Below, piece by piece: positions 14,851-18,099 of a DNA stretch of 18,099 nt. Under the pieces are notes generated by a model that worked only from the letters and a program-made list of their open reading frames with translations, ran no database searches and was not told where the DNA came from. The stretch comes from DATJUF01 sp035524095 (GTDB lineage Bacteria; Desulfobacterota; Binatia; Binatales; Binataceae), in NCBI GenBank assembly GCA_035524095.1, contig DATKPK010000127.1:1-18099 (forward strand), given 5' to 3'. Within the stretch, counting starts at the first letter, position 1; each line of letters starts with the position of its first letter. The translations under genes and the position numbers were made by a program.

Positions 14851-15264
14851 TTATTTCTTTGCTTTGGAGTTTAGCTTGACTGCCTCGCGGATCAGCTGTT
14901 TGAAGGCAGATTCATTGAGCTTGTCGCCTTCATGGAGATCGATCGCACGGCGCGCATTACCGTCCAAGCTGGAATTGAAGATGCCATGCGGGTCTTTGAT
15001 CGATGCGCCCTTAGCGAAAGTAACCTTTACATGAGTCTTGTAGGACTCTCCTGTGCAGACGATCCCGTGGTCGGACCAAACTGGAACTCCCGAGGGGTTG
15101 GAAGGTTTCCGCCACTTCAATTCTTCCGTTATTTCAGGGTCTGCCTCTATGATTAGCTCGCGGATGCGGGCGAGCGCCGCACCCCGCCAGCCGCCTAGGT
15201 CTGCGATTCTTTCGATGATCAGTTGAGAAGGCGATTCGGCTTGAACACTGTCGGGTTTTTTCAT
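14851..15264 (-). CDS. DUF1801 (YdhG-like) domain protein
   Basis: A 137-residue cytosolic protein matching the small alpha/beta DUF1801 family: a leading helix with LARIRELIIEADPEITEELKW (only partly needed; 31-51), a strand with VWSDHGIVCTG (62-72), HVKVTFAKGASIKD (78-91) and a C-terminal basic helix ending KLNSKAKK. These proteins share the YjbR/CyaY-like fold and are often phenylalanyl- or iron-related by guess only; no catalytic function is established. It has no clear ribosome-binding site (AGAAA before ATG 15264). It is on the same strand as the cupin and ThDP genes but 109 bases after the cupin, with no strong terminator between, so weak cotranscription is possible. Confidence 0.75.
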   Translation of the reverse strand: MKKPDSVQAESPSQLIIERIADLGGWRGAALARIRELIIEADPEITEELKWRKPSNPSGVPVWSDHGIVCTGESYKTHVKVTFAKGASIKDPHGIFNSSLDGNARRAIDLHEGDKLNESAFKQLIREAVKLNSKAKK

Positions 15265-15373
15265 TTTCTAAACATAAGACATCGCGATCAACAAAAGGCT
15301 GTGGCGAATAGCCAGCTCCGGCCCATTTATTGAGCGATCGCAAAGGAGCGAGGACGAGAAAGGATCAACGCAA

Positions 15374-15721
15374 TCAATCGAAGCGGGCAGTGGTGTCGTT
15401 CTCATCCGGCGGATCGGCCTGACGAAAGAAAGAGACAAGAATCGCGACGTCGGGATCAGCCTGGACATTGTGAACAACGTTCGCATCGACGGGGACGAGG
15501 ACGCCGGGAAGCAATTCGTGCGCGTCGTTGCCGACACGAAGAAAGCCCTTCCCGGCTATGGCTTGAATCGTGATCGGAACGCGTGCCGAATGATCGGCCA
15601 GAAGCACGTTCCGCCGGAGCCGGATAAGCACCAGCTTCCGCCAGCGATCGGCGAGAAGAACCTGGACCTCGCGATCCTTGCCCTCCCCGACTTCGCTGGA
15701 GAGGAAGATGGGGCTACTCAT
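15374..15721 (-). CDS. Small cupin-like protein
   Basis: A 115-residue single-domain protein with a cupin strand pattern: LLADHSARVPITIQAIAG (40-57) resembles motif 1 and LLPGVLVPVDANVVHNVQA (70-88) resembles motif 2. Only His44 and His84 of the usual metal ligands are present; the H-x-H pair and the Glu (Gln51 at about that place) are missing, so the metal site is degenerate and a sensory or binding role is as likely as catalysis. AAGGA lies very close to ATG 15721. It starts 39 bases after the stop codon of the ThDP enzyme and is probably translated from the same mRNA. Confidence 0.65.
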   Translation of the reverse strand: MSSPIFLSSEVGEGKDREVQVLLADRWRKLVLIRLRRNVLLADHSARVPITIQAIAGKGFLRVGNDAHELLPGVLVPVDANVVHNVQADPDVAILVSFFRQADPPDENDTTARFD

Positions 15722-15760
15722 AATCCTTCGTTACACATAACGCTCTTATAGCACCCTGCC

Positions 15761-17392
15761 TTAGATGGCGCGGTAGTTGGCAAATGAGACCGTCGAGGAG
15801 CGGGCGTTGGGATCGGTGATCACGTTGACGACGGCTGGCTTGCCCGACGCGACGGCGCGTTCGAGCGCGGGACGAATGTCTTTGGGCTGATCCACGTAGG
15901 CGCCGAAGGCACCGAAGACCTCGGCCATTTTATCGTAGCGGCTGAAGCCGAGGTCGCGGCCAGCGTCCATAGTGCCCTTCCCGGCCCATCCGCCGTTGTT
16001 GCTGATGACGATAAGCGCCGGAATGTTGTGGCGGACCATCGTATCGATTTCCATCCCGTTCATGCCGAAGGAACCGTCGCCGCTCAGCACGATCACCTGT
16101 TTGTCGGGTTTAGCTACTTTCGCGCCGAGGCCGAAGGGGACGGCTACACCCATGCATCCGTTGGGACCGGCGTTGACCGAATGGCCGGGAGAATAGAGCG
16201 GGATCGATTGACGGGCGAAGTTGAGGATTTCGTGTCCGTCGACGACGATGATGGCATCGCGATCCATGAAGTCGCGAACTTCCTTGCACAAGCGTAGCGG
16301 ATGGATCGGCGTGGCATCGGAGTTGAGAAGGGCCTCGGACTTTTCCTGTGAACGCTTGTCGTAACCGCGCAGGGTGCCGACCCACGGAATTTCCTTGCGG
16401 CCGTGAAAGGCATCGCGGCCGTCGGCGATCAACTGATTGAGGACCATTTTGGCATCGCCGACGATGCCGATATCAACGGAACGGTTGCGGCCGATCTCCT
16501 CGTCGCTGATGTCAACCTGGACGACCTTGACGTCGGCGGCCCAGCGTGGCGGCAGGCCGAAACCGACGATGAAGTTGAGCCGGGTGCCGAGTATCAGGAC
16601 GGCGTCGGCCTCTTTCCAGGCCTGATTGCGGGCGCCGAGGAAGCTCAGCGGATGGTCCTCGGGAATGAGGCCACGCGATTGGGGCGTGGTGTAAAAGGGG
16701 ATGCCGCTGAGCTCGACGAATTCCTTGAGCTCGGCCATCGCACCGGACCAGAAGACGCCGGTGCCGCATAGAATCACAGGGCGTTGGGCCTGCTTGAGTA
16801 GCACGATAGCTTGCTTAATCAGATCGGGATCGCCAGAGAGGCGCGGGACGGTGCGGGGCTTGTTGGGGAAGATGACTTCGCTTTCGTCCACGCGTTTGTA
16901 GAGGACGTCGCCGGGGAGGTCGACATAGACCGGACCGGGCTGGCCGCTGGTCGCCACGCGAAACGCCTTGGCGACGATTTCAGGGATACGGGCGGCATCG
17001 TAGACGCGCTCGGACCACTTGGTTATCGGCTTGAACATCCCGACCTGGTCCATCTCCTGAAACGCGCCCATACCGTTTTGCGAAACGGCGCTGGCACCGC
17101 CGAGAGCGACGACCGGGACCGCGTCGAGGAAGGCATTGCCGACGCCGGTGATCAGGTTGGTCGCGCCGGGGCCGGAGGCGGCGAAGCATACGCCGGGTTT
17201 GCCGCTGACACGGCTATAGGCATGCGCGGCCATAGCGGCGGCCTGTTCGTGGCGAACATCAACGGAATGGAAGCGCTCGATGCATTGTGAAGCAACGTCG
17301 ACCATCGGGCCGCCGGTGAGATAGAAAACGGTATCGACGCCTTCGTCCTGAAGTGCGCGAGCGACTAAGTCGTTGCCGCTGACTTTGGCCAT
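15761..17392 (-). CDS. ThDP-dependent enzyme, acetolactate synthase / 2-hydroxyacyl-CoA lyase-like
   Basis: A 543-residue three-domain thiamine-diphosphate enzyme. In the N-terminal PYR domain, VRHEQAAAMAAHAYSR (46-61) carries the cofactor-activating Glu49 and ASGPGATNL follows (72-80). The central domain (about 190-325) has ILCGTGVFWSGA and ILGTRLNFIVGFGLPP. The C-terminal PP domain has GDGS (438-441) with NN at 465-466, the Mg/diphosphate motif. FGMNGMEIDTMVRHNIPA (442-459) resembles the oxalyl-CoA decarboxylase/2-hydroxyacyl-CoA lyase branch (FG-x-GMExxT-x-xRxNxP) more than biosynthetic acetolactate synthase, and no small regulatory subunit gene is adjacent. AGGAG lies about 9 bases before ATG 17392. 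Expected chemistry is decarboxylation or C-C bond cleavage/formation at a 2-oxo or 2-hydroxyacyl group; the exact substrate is not visible. It is likely in one unit with the cupin downstream. Confidence 0.86.
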   Translation of the reverse strand: MAKVSGNDLVARALQDEGVDTVFYLTGGPMVDVASQCIERFHSVDVRHEQAAAMAAHAYSRVSGKPGVCFAASGPGATNLITGVGNAFLDAVPVVALGGASAVSQNGMGAFQEMDQVGMFKPITKWSERVYDAARIPEIVAKAFRVATSGQPGPVYVDLPGDVLYKRVDESEVIFPNKPRTVPRLSGDPDLIKQAIVLLKQAQRPVILCGTGVFWSGAMAELKEFVELSGIPFYTTPQSRGLIPEDHPLSFLGARNQAWKEADAVLILGTRLNFIVGFGLPPRWAADVKVVQVDISDEEIGRNRSVDIGIVGDAKMVLNQLIADGRDAFHGRKEIPWVGTLRGYDKRSQEKSEALLNSDATPIHPLRLCKEVRDFMDRDAIIVVDGHEILNFARQSIPLYSPGHSVNAGPNGCMGVAVPFGLGAKVAKPDKQVIVLSGDGSFGMNGMEIDTMVRHNIPALIVISNNGGWAGKGTMDAGRDLGFSRYDKMAEVFGAFGAYVDQPKDIRPALERAVASGKPAVVNVITDPNARSSTVSFANYRAI

Positions 17393-17503
17393 GATGGGTT
17401 CTCCTGTAACGGCGGGGCATCCTTGCGAATCGGCCTGCCGCGAAGTTCGAGCGTAAGTGTTATCTCGCCATACTGCGTTTGAGGGGAGGCGCGCAAGCGC
17501 GGA

Positions 17504-18037
17504 CTAATGTGGAGCGGCAGGCGCACTGCGCTGCGCCCGCAGGGCTTTCAGGATGCTGAGCAAATTTGCGTTGCGAGGGTATGGCTTGACCAGGTTCGGA
17601 TAGCGGAAATTGATGAATTGCCATCCATTTCTCCAATGCGAGAGCTCAGCAGCTACATCGGGGGCATTACGCTGCTTGTCGGAACAAACAGCGTAAACCC
17701 TTACCGTGTACGTGCCTCCCTTTCGAGTTATCGTCCCAACCTTGTAATGTTCGCAGGGGTCTTGCGAGTTTAGAAAAGGATCAAAATCCAACCCCACGAT
17801 CTCATCAGGGGATTTGGCCTGGGCGGCCAAATCCTCTCGCAATGCTGCGGCAAGCTGCGGGGCAAAATCGGAATTTCTCTGCTTTAACGCAAGCTCCTCA
17901 GGGGAAACAAAACTACGGCTCAAAGCCTCGGGAACATACCAGTCGTAAAAGCGCTGAACAAAGCTATGAGCCGACTCAATCTCCTCCGCCCTTGCTTGTG
18001 CACTCAAGAGACTAGACAGGGCGAAGCAAATCATCAC
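17504..18037 (-). CDS. Secreted DUF3828-like protein (start probably beyond the window)
   Basis: A protein of at least 177 residues. SFVQRFYDWYVPEAL is the hallmark N-terminal segment of DUF3828 proteins (the fold of YqhG and the Tai3-type immunity family), followed by ELSHWRNGWQFINFRYP near the C-terminus. Two cysteines (in DPCEHYKVG and YAVCSDK) may pair in the periplasm. The first residues from the GTG 18037/ATG 18034 pair are hydrophobic, with cleavage after AQARA, but lack a basic n-region and a ribosome-binding site. The frame stays open without a stop to 18099 and reads an Arg-rich stretch (EIRTIRISRL) that would complete a normal signal peptide, so the real start is probably outside. 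The function is unknown: a periplasmic protein or immunity-like protein. It ends 112 bases before the ThDP gene. Confidence 0.62.
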   Translation of the reverse strand: MMICFALSSLLSAQARAEEIESAHSFVQRFYDWYVPEALSRSFVSPEELALKQRNSDFAPQLAAALREDLAAQAKSPDEIVGLDFDPFLNSQDPCEHYKVGTITRKGGTYTVRVYAVCSDKQRNAPDVAAELSHWRNGWQFINFRYPNLVKPYPRNANLLSILKALRAQRSAPAAPH

Positions 18038-18099
18038 GCCGCAGGCGGCAAGTCTGGAGATTCTGATTGTTCTAATTTCGTTTGAAGCGGGGATCGTCG

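Noticed and set aside
1..18099. CRISPR arrays, insertion sequences, tRNA or rRNA genes
   Set aside because: No regularly spaced repeats, transposase-like frames, terminal inverted repeats or cloverleaf patterns were seen on either strand.

Overview
The window looks like chromosomal DNA from an uncultured, probably soil-dwelling, Gram-negative-type bacterium. Two kinds of gene support this: secreted proteins with Sec signal peptides and surface-polysaccharide genes on one side, and on the other a large set of amidohydrolase, LLM-flavin, hotdog-dehydratase, cyclase-family and ThDP enzymes. Such enzyme sets are common in soil lineages such as Binatota, Rokubacteria and relatives of the old Deltaproteobacteria. 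That placement is inference; the window has no rRNA or other phylogenetic marker. I see no insertion sequence, phage gene, CRISPR array or tRNA.

Left part (1-7678, all on +): a surface-glycan block. After the tail of an upstream gene come a SAM-dependent methyltransferase, two tandem paralogous GT4-type glycosyltransferases, and two tandem paralogous secreted proteins of about 645 residues with a pectate-lyase-3/right-handed beta-helix region. The gene order is therefore A-A'-B-B', a double tandem duplication. A hairpin-forming segment follows each B copy, and the two segments look related. Base composition here is visibly more A/T-rich than on the right, particularly in the glycosyltransferases. 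The likely roles are cytosolic sugar transfer and methyl capping of a surface glycan, with two exported beta-helix proteins that bind or process it.

Middle part (7679-14811): a catabolic-looking block. A carboxymuconolactone-decarboxylase-family protein on + converges on a minus-strand series: a hotdog (MaoC/FAS1-like) protein, an LLM flavin oxidoreductase, an amidohydrolase and a cyclase-family metal hydrolase. A second amidohydrolase is divergent from the hotdog gene across a 207-base promoter region. Strong hairpins separate the units: a bidirectional terminator at 8230-8273, a hairpin at 9319-9351, a terminator at 12110-12137 and a terminator at 14778-14811. The enzymes suggest oxidation, hydration/dehydration and hydrolytic or decarboxylative steps on a ring or acyl-CoA substrate, but the substrate cannot be read from the sequence.

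Right part (14812-18099, all on -): a secreted DUF3828-like protein, a ThDP-dependent enzyme of the acetolactate synthase/2-hydroxyacyl-CoA lyase/oxalyl-CoA decarboxylase superfamily, a small cupin-like protein 39 bases after it, and a DUF1801 protein.

Several enzymes carry non-canonical active-site residues: Trp for His in the hotdog protein, Gln for His in the cyclase, a single Cys in the CMD protein, Asp for the first Glu in both glycosyltransferases, and a degenerate cupin. Three starts were moved from the longest open frame on ribosome-binding-site evidence (5667, 13303 and 13511). The start of the last gene probably lies beyond the window.
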